Shown: positions 51,333 through 62,849 of the stretch, piece after piece
Position numbering within the stretch: the stretch's first letter is position 1
Layout: the number at the start of each line of letters is the position of its first letter
Assembly (NCBI GenBank): GCA_024734495.1
Contig: JALMQS010000066.1
Span: 5,858,280 to 5,922,279 of the forward strand
Reading direction: 5' to 3'
Origin: Forficula auricularia
Lineage: Eukaryota; Arthropoda; Insecta; Dermaptera; Forficulidae
Length of the DNA: 64,000 nt
The notes under the pieces: model-generated
Databases searched by the model: none
Told to the model about the DNA's origin: nothing
The model's input: only the letters and a program-made list of their open reading frames with translations
Translations under genes and position numbers: made by a program

Positions 51333-52467
51333 CTGAAATAGATAGACAAAATGAAAGCAACAAGTCACGAGGAAAGAAAGAACAATAATACTTAGCCAAA
51401 CAAATACTAACCTAACCTATTACTCTATTAGTCAGAAACAAATTGAGAGAAAGAAGATATAGATAAAATAAAAATGAAGTTCATATTTTACAAAAAGAAA
51501 CTTAATCTATCCATTTACTAGTATAATTTATTTTTTTACTATTAATTTGACTTTCCCTTTTAGGTATCTGACGAAATCGAATATTTTATATTTATTAGAG
51601 TAAATTGAAATTCGTAGTTTTGGATTTTCTACTATTCTATTAATAATTAATCCTATACACAGGGGTGCCCACAGGGTGAGTGCATCATTAAAATTTCTGG
51701 GGGGGGGGGGGTTCGAGAATTGGTGCATTTATATTTTATTGTATCATCCGTTGGATTGAAGGGATGCTTTTCTGAGATAGCGTGTAACTGCAGTTTCTGT
51801 TCTATTAATTAAATAAAATAATTTGCAAAAAATAGATGTAAATATAACGGTTGACGATATTTATTCATATGTAAGCAGATATCTATATCTTTACATAAAT
51901 TATTTATTATATATATATTAAGAGAGTTTAGTGGAGGTCAAATCATTAGCAATTTAGAATATAGAATTTGATACGCCTGATTTCACCTTCCCAACTTAAA
52001 CTAAGCTAGCTCTTAAATTAACCTCAAAAATAAATTTTAAGGTAAATTGGATTTCAGATAATACTTATGGAAAATCATCGTCAGCCTTATTAAAATTTGA
52101 TTTAATTAAATTAATTAAATTTATTTCAACAATTTACCTTAAAATTTTGTTAATTTACTAATCATGGTTAGTGAAATCGGTGTTTATGTAAATAAAAACA
52201 ATATTTTGAAAAAAAGTATTTGATGGCGTATTATAGAGAAAAACTTCCCTTGCGGCGAATGCCAGTCTATTCGAGCCCGGGTTTAGTTGATCTGTGAGTT
52301 TTGGCTGATAAACCTGTAGTGAGAAACAGTCCAATTTCTCGCTTACTGGATGACGAAAACAATAAATAACTCATAGAATCAAGAGGAAAACATTATACGT
52401 GTTGCCAATTGGAAATATAAATAATGAATTCTCTCGCTTTGCCAATTTGAGATATAATATTCATATA
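51333..52467. other. No gene recognised
   Basis: Contains a run of 13 or more Gs near 51700-51712 and a small inverted pair around 52026-52155 (ATTTTAAGGTAAATT and complement). Otherwise AT-rich. Confidence 0.45.
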
Positions 52468-52511
52468 GATTAGTGCCGTCCCCACCGTTGACTGTGGGGA
52501 CGGCACTAATC
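52468..52511. repeat. Perfect 18-bp stem hairpin
   Basis: GATTAGTGCCGTCCCCAC, 8-nt loop CGTTGACT, then the exact complement. It is GC-rich in an AT-rich setting. The symmetry could mark a protein-binding site, a transcribed hairpin or the apex of an old palindromic element. No terminator-like T run follows. Confidence 0.9.
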
Positions 52512-52835
52512 CATCGTGTAGGATCTTTTATACCACCCCCTCCTCTAAATTTTTTTGAAGACAGATAGTGGCCAATTTTCAGGCAATGAAAATTATTATT
52601 GTTATTAATCATTTAATTTTAAATCTTTATAGAGTGCCTAGTAAATAATTACATAAAATACTACATAAGTATAAAGTAGTATATAATACATCAAACAAAT
52701 CGGATTTTCTGGTATTATAAACTTTATTTTAAAAAACAAACTTGTATGTCGCCCTCTTAAGCCAGCTTAAGGGGCGACTTATTGTTATCAAGTTTATTGC
52801 TGAAAATCACTTGGATCTGAACATAGTTTAAAATA

Positions 52836-54081
52836 TGAAATTAATCAAATATTATAAAACAATCGATTATTAATAATTATATTAAATTTTGAACGAAATT
52901 GATTGATTAGTTTTTAAGAAAATGGTAAAAATCTAGAAAACCGTAACAAATGATTCGCTGATGCCGGGTGACTTGCGACCCAGCCTCTTGATAAAACAAA
53001 CAAAAATCATTATAAATCAGAGAGAAAGTGATATTATTTTATCAATTTCATCTATCTAGAGGTTCACAGTACTATTATAATATAAGAAAATAGCATTTTG
53101 ATTAATAATGTTGTAGTTTAAAAGAAATTGTATGAAAAGTCTGAATTTCTTGTCTCCGGGAGCGAATCAACTAGAAATAGCAAAAAGTTTTATTTTTTCT
53201 CATTAGATATTTATTCAAATCAATTGAAATTTCATATCTGTGTGTTATTTTTATTTATCTTTTATATCAAATAATTATTATTAGAAATTTGCATTTTAAA
53301 GGGTAGTTTATTTGAAGTTTAATTTGAAAAAACGCTAATAATTCCGTTGAAATTTTTTTTAAAAATATGAGATTAATAGATATTATAAAACAATTATTTA
53401 TTAATAATTTAATTTAATTTTGAACAAAATCGATTCAGTACTTTTTGAGAAAATCGTCAAAAACCATCTGAACCGTCTAAAAAACGATGTTTTTTGAAAG
53501 CACGAGATGCCTTTGAAAAAAGTTTAAAAAGTCATATGAAACGAAATATTGACTTGTGACATGGAGGTGAATTTTAAAATGTTTCTAAAACGGCCTTTCA
53601 TAGAGAGTTTTCGGGATTTTTGGAGATTTTCTCAAAAAGTACTTAATCGATTTCGTTCAAAATTGAACCAAATTACTACTAATTAATTGTTTTATAATAT
53701 CTATTAATTTCATATTTAAAAAAAAATTCAACGGAGTTATTAGCGTTTTTTTAAATTGAACTTCAAATAAACTACCCTTTAAAATGCAAATTTCCTAATA
53801 ATAATTATTTGATATAAAAGATAAATAAAAATAACACACAGATATGAAATTTCAATTGATTTGAATAAATATCTAATAAGAAAAAAAATAAAACTTTTGC
53901 CATTTCTAGTTAATTCGATTCCGGAGACAAGAAATTGAGATCTTTTCATACAATTTCTTTAACCTACAAAATTCTTAATCAAAATGCTATTTTCTTATAT
54001 TAGAATAGTACTGTGAACCTCAGATAGATGAAATTGATAAAATAATATTACTTTCTATCTGATTTATAATTATTTTTGTGT
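52836..54081. mobile_element. Fold-back of about 1.08 kb with an extra partial arm
   Basis: Left arm about 53002-53462 and right arm about 53622-54081 are inverse copies around a loop of about 160 bp. A third, shorter copy of the inner arm part lies at 52836-52930 (ATTAATAATTATATTAAATT, ATTTTGAACGAAATTGATTG). No coding capacity and no ribozyme core found. Confidence 0.85.
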
Positions 54082-56295
54082 GTTTTTTGACTGACATCTT
54101 GACTTTAGGGACATATCATTTCTTATGAATTCAATAATGTTTATTCGAAATAAGACACATTATTTGTTATTGATTCATAAAGAGCATTCACTTTACACTA
54201 TTGAAATATCTTTTAACATATTAAAATTTAATATATTTAAATGTACTATTATATAATATAATAAATAAATAAATAAAATAATTTAAATCTAGATTTATAC
54301 CATAAACAGCAACAAGTGGCGTCCACAAGAAGCGTAATTATTTGATATTAAAGATGAAAGAAAATATTCCATAGATATGAAATTTCAATTCATTTAATTG
54401 AATATGTGATGAGGGAAAAATAAAACATTTTGCCATTTGTAGCCGAAAAAAGGAGAAAATTGTGTAATTTTATTGTTGAGCATGGCTAAATGGCTTATGC
54501 CCGAAGCCAAATAAATATAAAAAAAACATGTAATGGGAATCAGTTTTCGATGTACCATATATATAGGTATTTCCCAATTTTCGGCTAGATGCTATCTTTG
54601 GTAAATTAGTTATTATTTATTATACAAGCTTTTTATTTAACTTGCAAAGTTTGTATGTTTTTCTCGTTCCAAATTTGTTTTCAAATTTTCACTCACTTTT
54701 TATTATCCGAACGAGCTGAAATTTTCCATACATATTTAGTTCCCGAAACAATACACTGTGATATAAAAACCAACCACCATACGGGAGGGCAAAATCCAAA
54801 TTCTAAGCCTATAGACCTTCCTCAACAAAATTTTGTACTCTTTGAACCTTTAGAAGAGTAAAAACCAAGCTCCCAAAATGACTTTTTCAATTATTTTACC
54901 CATATTACTTCGTATCTTCAATTAAATTTTATGTACATACCTTATTTACAACAGATTTAGTTTTTTCTAAATATCTTCAAAATTCCTTAATAGTTTTTAA
55001 GAATTTGGTGTTGGTACTTGGTGAAACATTTAGGTTGAAACCTACCAAGTATTTTTATCCAATAATTCCTTAATAGTCTTAATCAAAGATATATTTAGCT
55101 ACTTTGAGTACCACGAAAAATTATATAAATATTTTTTGTAAAATTTAATTGTAAAACAATTTACTCATGCAAGCTAGACTTTTGTATTTAGTTTTTTACA
55201 ATAGTTCTATAATCATTCATATGGTAATTAATTTTTGATTTGATTTTTAAATATATTTAACCTCTATGGAAAACGTCTAGTCTTTAAAGAAAAGGACCTT
55301 TTGTCATTTTGTAATGCAAAAATAATCTATGAGTGAGAATCTGAGCGGTGGCTCACATCTTAAATGTACAATAAACATTTTACAGGCATTAATAAAGACA
55401 TAAAGTAAATTTCTATTGAAAAAGTTTCTTGTGTTATTGCCCGTGGGCGAGTAGGTGGCTTGCATTTCAGGAAACATCAGGCCAGGCAATAACCCGATAG
55501 AGCCAACGACAGGTCACGCCATTTAACTCCGACAAGAGCCATTAAATGAGCAAAAATTAAAAAAAAAACAAGGACAGTTAGGTCTTTAACTGTAATTAAT
55601 AAAGTGCAAACATTTCAAAGTTAGTTAACCAAATGGGGAAAGAGAGAAGATTAAAAACTTATTATCGCGTTAACAGAGTTAGAGATTGCGTCAAACCAGT
55701 CTTCGGACTAATAACTTTATGATGAGATGATAGTGTTAATGAAAAAATTAACTTAATTAAGATAATCTTTAAAGAGTGGAATTTCATTAGATTCTTTGAA
55801 CACATTAAATAAAAATATAATTAAAGGCCTAAAATAATAAAAACAGATCTGAGATCGTCAGCTCATAAAGAGATACGTTAGATCTATATTCGATGTTATA
55901 TATTTTTAATTTATCACTCAACACAACTCCCTTGATTTAACTTCGACATAGTAACTGTGCAGAAAATTCTCGGATATCCAGCCTAAAAGTGAATTCACTC
56001 AACAATTTTATTTATTTATTTATTTTTTAATTTTAGGCGGCTGTTTTTGGTCAGCTTCAATATTAACATAGATACACATTTTAAAATTATTTACATTTTA
56101 TATAAGAAAAAATAAGACTTCATTTTTATATTCTAATACAGTTTAATGATAAGAAATTGAAGATATTTATATAAAGTTGTTCAATAAAATTGTGAAGGAT
56201 TGAAATAGATTTCAGAGGTCGTTAAAAATTGTTTTTAGTTAGAAATATCTTGAATTCCTTTCTATCAAACACAAGAGAGGAAAATAGAATTTCCA
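54082..56295. other. No gene recognised; repeat debris
   Basis: A hairpin-plus-tail motif lies at 54484-54527 (own entry). The phrase TTGGTGTTGGTACTTGGTGA at 55008, followed by GAAACCTACCAAGTATTTTT, belongs to the ribozyme-bearing family, without a core. GC-richer 55430-55540 is unassigned. Confidence 0.45.
54484..54527 (+). mobile_element. Retroelement 3' hairpin and A-rich tail, copy 1
   Basis: GGCTAAATGGCTTATGCCCG, then AAGCC, forms a two-part hairpin (GGCT/AGCC, GGC/GCC) followed by AAATAAATATAAAAAA. A related copy at 62112 suggests the recognised 3' end of a non-LTR or Penelope-like element or its SINE. Confidence 0.5.
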
Positions 56296-56603
56296 AAGAG
56301 AAACAAAGAGGTTGTCCTCTGCTTGATGCAAATAAACATATATTTGAATGTGAACCAAAAGAATGTCTTTAATTCTAAGCTGCCAACCAGTAAAAGAACA
56401 TCACATTTTCAATATCCATACGATATTGACTCCATGAAAAACAACATTTATAATTAAAAAAGACTGATGATGAAGACCAAGTCTTCGAAACTATAGTCTC
56501 AAACAAATAAATAATATATATATATACAGATATATCATCTCGATATATGTGTGTATGTTTATTTGCATCAAGCAGAGGACAACCTCTTTGTTTCTCTTTG
56601 TGA
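56296..56603 (+). mobile_element. Fold-back with hammerhead motif
   Basis: The inverted arms contain AGAGGTTGTCCTCTGCTTGA at 56307 and its exact complement near 56572, extending over about 46 bp. The motif at 56462-56500 lies between them. No protein. Confidence 0.8.
56462..56500 (+). ncRNA. Hammerhead-ribozyme-like motif (strongest)
   Basis: CTGATGA at 56464-56470, a 6-bp stem II GAAGAC/GTCTTC with loop CAA, GAAA at 56487-56490, then CTATAGTC. ACTATAGT is fully self-complementary and gives either a 2-bp stem III with a TATA loop or an 8-bp intermolecular stem. C at 56498 is the cleavage nucleotide. Stem I is short (GA/TC). Confidence 0.75.
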
Positions 56604-56806
56604 ATCAACAACTCTGCTACTCTCGGCAAAACAAAAACTTTTGAATTAAAATAGAATTTGATTAGAATTTGTTCTAATTCCAAAATATATTTATTTCTAA
56701 AACAAAGGACTAATAAAATTTTGGGCTTTCTGACTTCAGAACTTCTGTAACTTTTATGGAGATAGGTGTTGGTTCTAAGTGAAATATTTTAATATAAAAA
56801 TAAAAA

Positions 56807-56996
56807 TTGCGTAAAATTGAGAGGTAGGTTTCACAAAAAAAGAAATAAAACAAAAATGAGTTTTGAATTCGATAAATTTCGGGTATCAGTTTTCTCTGAC
56901 TCCTGAAGATGGGCTGACACCCAAAATATATCGAATTCAAAACTCATTTTTGTTTTATTTCTTTTTTTGTGAAACCTACCTCGCAATTTTACGCAA
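56807..56996 (+). mobile_element. Fold-back with a degenerate hammerhead
   Basis: Arms of about 66 bp (TTTTGTTTTATTTCTTTTTT and neighbours, inverse copies) end in TTGCGTAAAATTG / CAATTTTACGCAA. The loop contains the motif at 56900-56930. GATAGGTGTTGGTTCTAAGT lies just outside at 56760. Confidence 0.75.
56900..56930 (+). ncRNA. Hammerhead-like motif, inactivated
   Basis: CTGAAGA at 56903-56909 and the stem II region TGGGCTGACACCC are followed by AAAA where GAAA is required (the G12-equivalent is lost). Otherwise parallel to the motif at 46357. Confidence 0.5.
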
Positions 56997-57054
56997 TTTT
57001 TATTATTATATCAGAACTTCTGGCTCAAAAAAATAATTTTTAAGAAAAAATGAA

Positions 57055-57744
57055 AACCGACTTCAAAAATTAAATGCAACAAATAAAATACACTAAAGGG
57101 TATAAAATAATTATTATCTTATTTAGTTACAGACTAAACACGAAATTACTTTTTGAAGTCGGTACCAAACAAACTATACCTATAAGCGAGCGTACCTGCC
57201 AAACGTACTAAGTAAGATCCGTCGAGTGCGATTCATAAAATGTATATGTTTGGCAACAACTTCAAAAAGTAATTTCATGTTAATATTTCGTCGTTTAGTT
57301 GTAACTAAATAAGATAATAATTATTTTATACCTTTTAGTGTATTTTATTTGTTGCATTTAATTTTTTGAAGTCGGTTTTTATTTTTTTCTTAAAAATTAT
57401 TTTTATTTTTCTCTTTTTAGTGATGTTATTAATAGTGATCATATCATCAGAACTTGACCAAATTAATATGACACCATCCCTAAGACACCCCCTTTCGGAT
57501 AAAAAAAGAACCATCGAAATCGGTTCATAAACAAAGAGGTTAGGTCTAAACAAACCTAATAAAAAAGGTCTAATACCAATGAAAAAAAACGAAAAAAAAA
57601 TGGGACCAATCGGAAGCTAGACTGGACCCAATGCAAACATTTTTTTAAAATCGGTTGACAATTGGCGGAGATATGAGGTAACATAGGCACAAAAAAAAAA
57701 AAAAATCAGTCGAATAGAGAACCTCCTCTTTTTTGAAGTCGGTT
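57055..57744. mobile_element. AACCGACTTC-end repeat, copy D
   Basis: Begins AACCGACTTCAAAAATTAAA and ends TTTTTTGAAGTCGGTT. The palindromic left module is complete. The body is shorter than copy A by about 250 bp through an internal deletion after 57436. Confidence 0.8.
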
Positions 57745-57874
57745 AAAAATACAAAAAAATCAGAAAAATTTAAATCCTCATTCAAAGGTTGTAATTAATT
57801 AATTAAAATTGTACCCAAATGTTTATAATAATAAATGGCACATCTCAGCCAAGTTTTAACTTGTTAGCTTAACC

Positions 57875-58040
57875 CGATGGGTGAACCGAGACCTAATATC
57901 GTGTACACCTACTTCCACTTCCACTTTTATTTCCAAGTAGAAGACAATAGATGAAGGGATATTATCTAATGAATTCCAAAGTAATTCCACATAATTCCAA
58001 AAACGGTGTACACCTAATTCCAATCGAAGTTCACCCCTCG
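57875..58040. mobile_element. CGAGGGGTGAACC-end MITE (166 bp)
   Basis: Ends CGATGGGTGAACCGAGA and AAGTTCACCCCTCG. A perfect 8-bp target duplication GCTTAACC lies at 57867-57874 and 58041-58048, which fixes the boundaries for the family. Confidence 0.9.
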
Positions 58041-58048
58041 GCTTAACC

Positions 58049-59547
58049 CGTACGTTGACAAAATATTACCAAATCACTAAATTTCAAACAGCGCACCAAG
58101 TCAAGAAATAGTTTCACTTTATCCTCCAATTTTATATTAAAAATTTTCGGTAATTTACATTACCATTTAAATTTAGTATCAACTAAAGGATTACTGAAGG
58201 GCATGGGGGAGTCCTTTGAGTATACGTTCATGCAATGATTGAGAACGTTAGCTACTGAATTCGAATACACACGATAAAAAAACCCCAGAAGATCATAGAA
58301 GTTGTTCTGGTGGTAAAATATAGGTATTATTAAAACGAAGTAGTGATAAGATATATTGGTCTTTTTAGTTTCCGGACCAAAAAAGTAGAAAATTAGAAAA
58401 AAAAATAGTAAATAGGGAAGTATAGAACGGTTGTCACTAATGGGCTGCAATTTGGCACATGATTTTGTGTAAATAAAACTTTGACATATTTCAACTTTCT
58501 CGCTCAAATTATTGGCTGACAGAAATTGTTAAATCTCTAGAATTTGTGGAAAGCGTACCCCGAGTCTTGAAAGATTTTTCACTTTTGTCTTAATTTCTTT
58601 GTATTATTGGGTCCCGACAACTTACCTTAATCATAGCTTTTTAAATAAAACTAAAACTAAAAAATATAATCTTCAGTAAATAGTTTTTATAGTTTTTTAG
58701 CCGTATCAAAAATAAAAATATTAGAATCCTTACAGACACACCGACAAACAAACAAAAATATTCCTTTCTTTATATTTCAGTCATTAATAAGCGGATTTAG
58801 AAAAAGAAAAAATTACAATTTTTTTGAGCGTACTTTATTAATCCTGTCGCCCGGCGGGTGTAAAGAGGGGTTTTTGGTTTATTTACCATTTGCATGGAAC
58901 ATATTCTGATTAAGGCCGTGCAGGTTGGTTCAAGGGTAATTTCTCTAGTCTTCGACCTGAATTGAAATTAAAAGTGTCCAAAACGAGGTTATTTCCCATC
59001 AACAAACATGGAAACGAGACCATTCTATAAATATCTTACTTTCTTAAAACTTGTTTTTGTAGGTGAAGTCGCAGGTTCATTTTATAAAGAATAGGGGATA
59101 CTTGACCACGGGGGAGGCTTAAGCCACTCGTCCATTTCATTTAGATTTCGAGTGATAAATGGAGGATTGATGCGACCTTTATCGAAGCCTATCGGCGATA
59201 ATCTGTTTCGGTTGTCCGTGAAGAAAGTGATTATTAATCTATCGAGTGAAATATTTTTAGTTTCTTTAGTAATATTTTTCATGATAACTTATAACTTATC
59301 AGTTATAACTACATATTTTTTGTTATTAATAAAATTAAGGTATATTAGAGTGTTTTAAGTATTTTATTTTCTCTACAATACAATAAAAATAGAAAATAAC
59401 GTTTCATTCTATATGATAATATTATTTTAGTGAAAACAAGACATTTTTACTCGTTGAGTGACTACCTGACTATAATAACAAATTTATCTATTTCCAACCG
59501 GATATTTGAACTTATGAGAAATAATAGATAGAATATTTATAATTAAT
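58049..59547. other. No gene recognised
   Basis: AT-rich with short frames on both strands that show no domain. Confidence 0.5.
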
Positions 59548-59586
59548 GACTGATGATGAAGGTCAATCCTTCGAAATTATAGTCTC
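59548..59586 (+). ncRNA. Hammerhead-ribozyme-like motif
   Basis: CTGATGA at 59550-59556, stem II GAAGG/CCTTC with loop TCAAT, GAAA at 59573-59576, TTATAGTC with C at 59584 as the cleavage nucleotide. The core is complete and close to the motif at 56462. No clear fold-back arms were found around this copy. Confidence 0.7.
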
Positions 59587-59639
59587 TAACAAATAATTTA
59601 TATTAGTAAATTCATTATATATAGCAGTGGTGTGCGGTC

Positions 59640-62600
59640 CATGGATGCTGTGGATGAGGCGCACCCTAAAATTTCAAACATTTAGACTATTTTCATAAAT
59701 ATTAAGGTCAACTTCAAAATTTCAGGAGGATCTTTAAATTTTCAAATTATTACTTATCCTTTATTTCAAATATTTCTATAAAAAACATTTTTTGTTTTTA
59801 AAAGTATATTTGTTCTCGACATGAAATACAATTTTTGCATCGTTTCAAGGTGCAATTAAAATGAATGCTTTTTCTGAAAAGGGTGCGGATAGAAGGTTTG
59901 AGGTCCGTGCCTAGTTTATAATCCAGTTCAAGCATGTCAAAGACAAGTCCATACGAGTTTTAGTTGAATAGAAATTGTTCTCGCTGGGTACTATTAAAAT
60001 AATAATAATACAAAAAAGAAATAAATAAGGAATCTTTGGACTAATCCATTTCTAAGAACTCTCAATATATAAGATCGGAAATAACTAAGAGTGCTATAGA
60101 CAAGTCATAGCAATAGAATTAGGAGAAATTTAAGATTTCTAACATATTTAGTGAGTGTATCTGAAAATTATCAGATTTATCTGGTAGTTAAAAATATTCG
60201 ATAGTTAGACTGGAGTTGGACAAACCATTGGTTTATTTGAACCTAAAATACTATCAAGACAATAACCAAAAGAAAAGAAATAGCAGTTTAGACTAGTTAG
60301 GTGCAATAAGACTATTATAGAAAGAGAGACAGAATGAAAATGGGTTTATTAATTCATAAAATTAAATATAAAGTTGGAATTACAGCAACCACCACTGTAA
60401 ACTATCAAATGAAACATATCTGCGAATTAACCAGTCATTATTAATGTAATGAAACGAAAAGGAATTTATTTATTTGATTCCGAAAGCCACTCGTAATTGA
60501 AATGGGTGTTTCCAATTGGGACAAATGGATCGGAAAATTCCTCTATTTAATTACTAATTGGTTTTATGTAATAGATATACATATAGAGGGAAAAAAGAAA
60601 GAGAAGGATTTAGAATTAGTAATATTTGAATAAATAAATGAGATTTCTATATAGTTGAGCTTTTATGCTCGTTTTCAACTTTTAATGGTTTCCATTTAGT
60701 TAATATTATTTCAGATTTTGTTTTTGTTTATTTTTCTCTGTGTGGGTGAGTGTCTAAATGTAATCAAAGGTAGTAAACGAAATATTGACATTCAATTGGA
60801 AAGTAATAATACGATTAAAAGCAAATAAAATAAAAATACATAAATACATCATATTGGTAAAAAAAATCGAGAGAGAAGGTTTTATTTATTATATATTATT
60901 ATATTTAGTGATAGGAATTTCATTAAATTAAACATTATTTCTTTTTCAAGGGTGTATAGACATATATTTTTTTTTTGGGGGGGGGGGGAGGGGAGATTAA
61001 TAATAATTTTAACTTAATTTTAATTACTCGGTAAGCCTTGCTGTTGGGCAGTCCTTGTTTCAAATTCGCTCGAAATTTTTTTCTCATTAAGTGTAAAAAA
61101 TGTCTGAAACGTTTTGAGAAAAATAATTTTCTATCTGTGTGAATGTCTATGTGCCTGTTAGTCTGAATTCCGATAGCCATGATAGTAGAAATTTCGCTCT
61201 GATACTAAAGTGTTTGTATTTTCATTGCATAGAACTGATTTGATTTTTGTTTCTGTAGCATTAGAATTACGGTTCAAAAATGAAGAAAATATCATTTTTT
61301 GGAGAATTTTATTGAAATTTTCAGAATGTTATAATGAAGAGCTACATATTAGGTCTAGATAGGTTTTATATGACTGTGGAAAATAAAACAAATTGTGTGT
61401 TAACCACGTGGCTTTCCTTTACAACCACTACTTCTTTGAAATCCTTTTCCCAAAAATTGAACCCGAGGGACAAAAACAGAAATTCAAGTCGCGAAATTTT
61501 ACAAATGAAGATTAAATCATTTAATGGGATATTTAGCGTTATATAATGTTATCTGGCTGATTCTCAAAAAAAATCGAAAAATGACTTCGATAATTTGATG
61601 GGATTTTTTTTAAATTATTATGGAATGTCTTTTGTTAATTTGATAGTACATGGGCTAATTTTCTAAAACGTTATAGTGGTCTCCAACTTTTTACGTTTAA
61701 AAAAGGGGGGTCCATAAAGTTATGGGTTCAGATTAGTTCCAAAAAAATATGTGATACCCGGAAAAAATCTGATAAATGGTGAGAGACAACATGGAACATA
61801 AACTTGTTTACTGTTCTGGTTTACTGGACCAACGCTTAGAACACAAACACCAATAATTTGCATGAGGGAGGAGAAGGAATGAGAAAACGAAACATTATTG
61901 AACAAAAGTAGAAAAAATAACCTTATAATTTCCCATATGAATGTGCGATACTTTATTAATTCTAGGAACACATACAAATATTTGATAAATGATACATAAA
62001 TAAGCGCTTAACTTTTTAAAACACGGGGTGAGGGAATGACAGTCCAAAATGTAAACTTTGAAAAAAAAAAATATTTTTAATAGTTTTAACACTAAATCTA
62101 TACGATCGGCTGGCTAAATAGGTCATCTATGTTCCCGAAGCCAATAAAAGAAAAGAAAAAAAACAAACACTAAATCTCATAACTCTATAGTCCAGTCTGG
62201 TATGTTTTTAGAATATCAATATTGCTAACATTCTAAAAACAATAAGGAGGCGTTCACTATATAATTTGAAATTATGTTTTAATCCTACTTTTACACAAGG
62301 GTAAGTGAATGATTCGTTTTTAAGGACGAATTTAAAAATATATTTTGGGACTTTTCCGTTTGTAGTGTTTGAACGAAATACACATATATGTACAGCCAGT
62401 ACTATTACATATGAATAAATAATAAGATAGTAGACAGTTATAAGAAAATTTTCGAATTAGGTCTTTGCATCTATGTGAATTTGGCGGTTGGGACACAGTG
62501 AGGGAATGATTTATAGGGTATTTACATGAAGATATATTTTTTATTTATGATAAAAAATATAAATATGTTTTATAATTTGGTGCGGCTAGAGATATTAGTA

Positions 62601-62849
62601 GTTTCATAAAAAATTCTTTGTTACGAAAACTTATGATCCCATTTTCACAGGAATCAATAAGGACATTTATTTCGATTTTTTTTAGAATCAGCCATATTTA
62701 AGTGTCTGGAGCACCGGGCGATGCTCGGTAACTTTTTGCTTCTAAATAGCTTAAAATTCAAATTTCAAGGCTCTACGACTTACCGAAGACGAGATATGAA
62801 CGATTAAAATATTTATTTAAAATTTAAAATTCTAGAGCACTTCCGCTAA
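59640..62849. other. No gene recognised; simple repeats
   Basis: Includes a T then G run at about 60967-60988 and a possible hAT remnant at 59625-59915 (CAGTGGTGTGCGGTCC at its left). No coding or RNA gene. Confidence 0.45.
62112..62165 (+). mobile_element. Retroelement 3' hairpin and A-rich tail, copy 2
   Basis: GGCTAAATAGGTCATCTATG, TTCCCGAAGCC, then an A/G-rich tail. Shares the GGCTAAAT and CCCGAAGCCAA words with 54484, with compensating changes in the inner stem region. Confidence 0.45.

Noticed and set aside
52741..52790. Direct repeat array or CRISPR
   Set aside because: Only one short imperfect palindrome (CTTAAGCCAGCTTAAG) is present. No repeat-spacer pattern exists, and the genome is eukaryotic.
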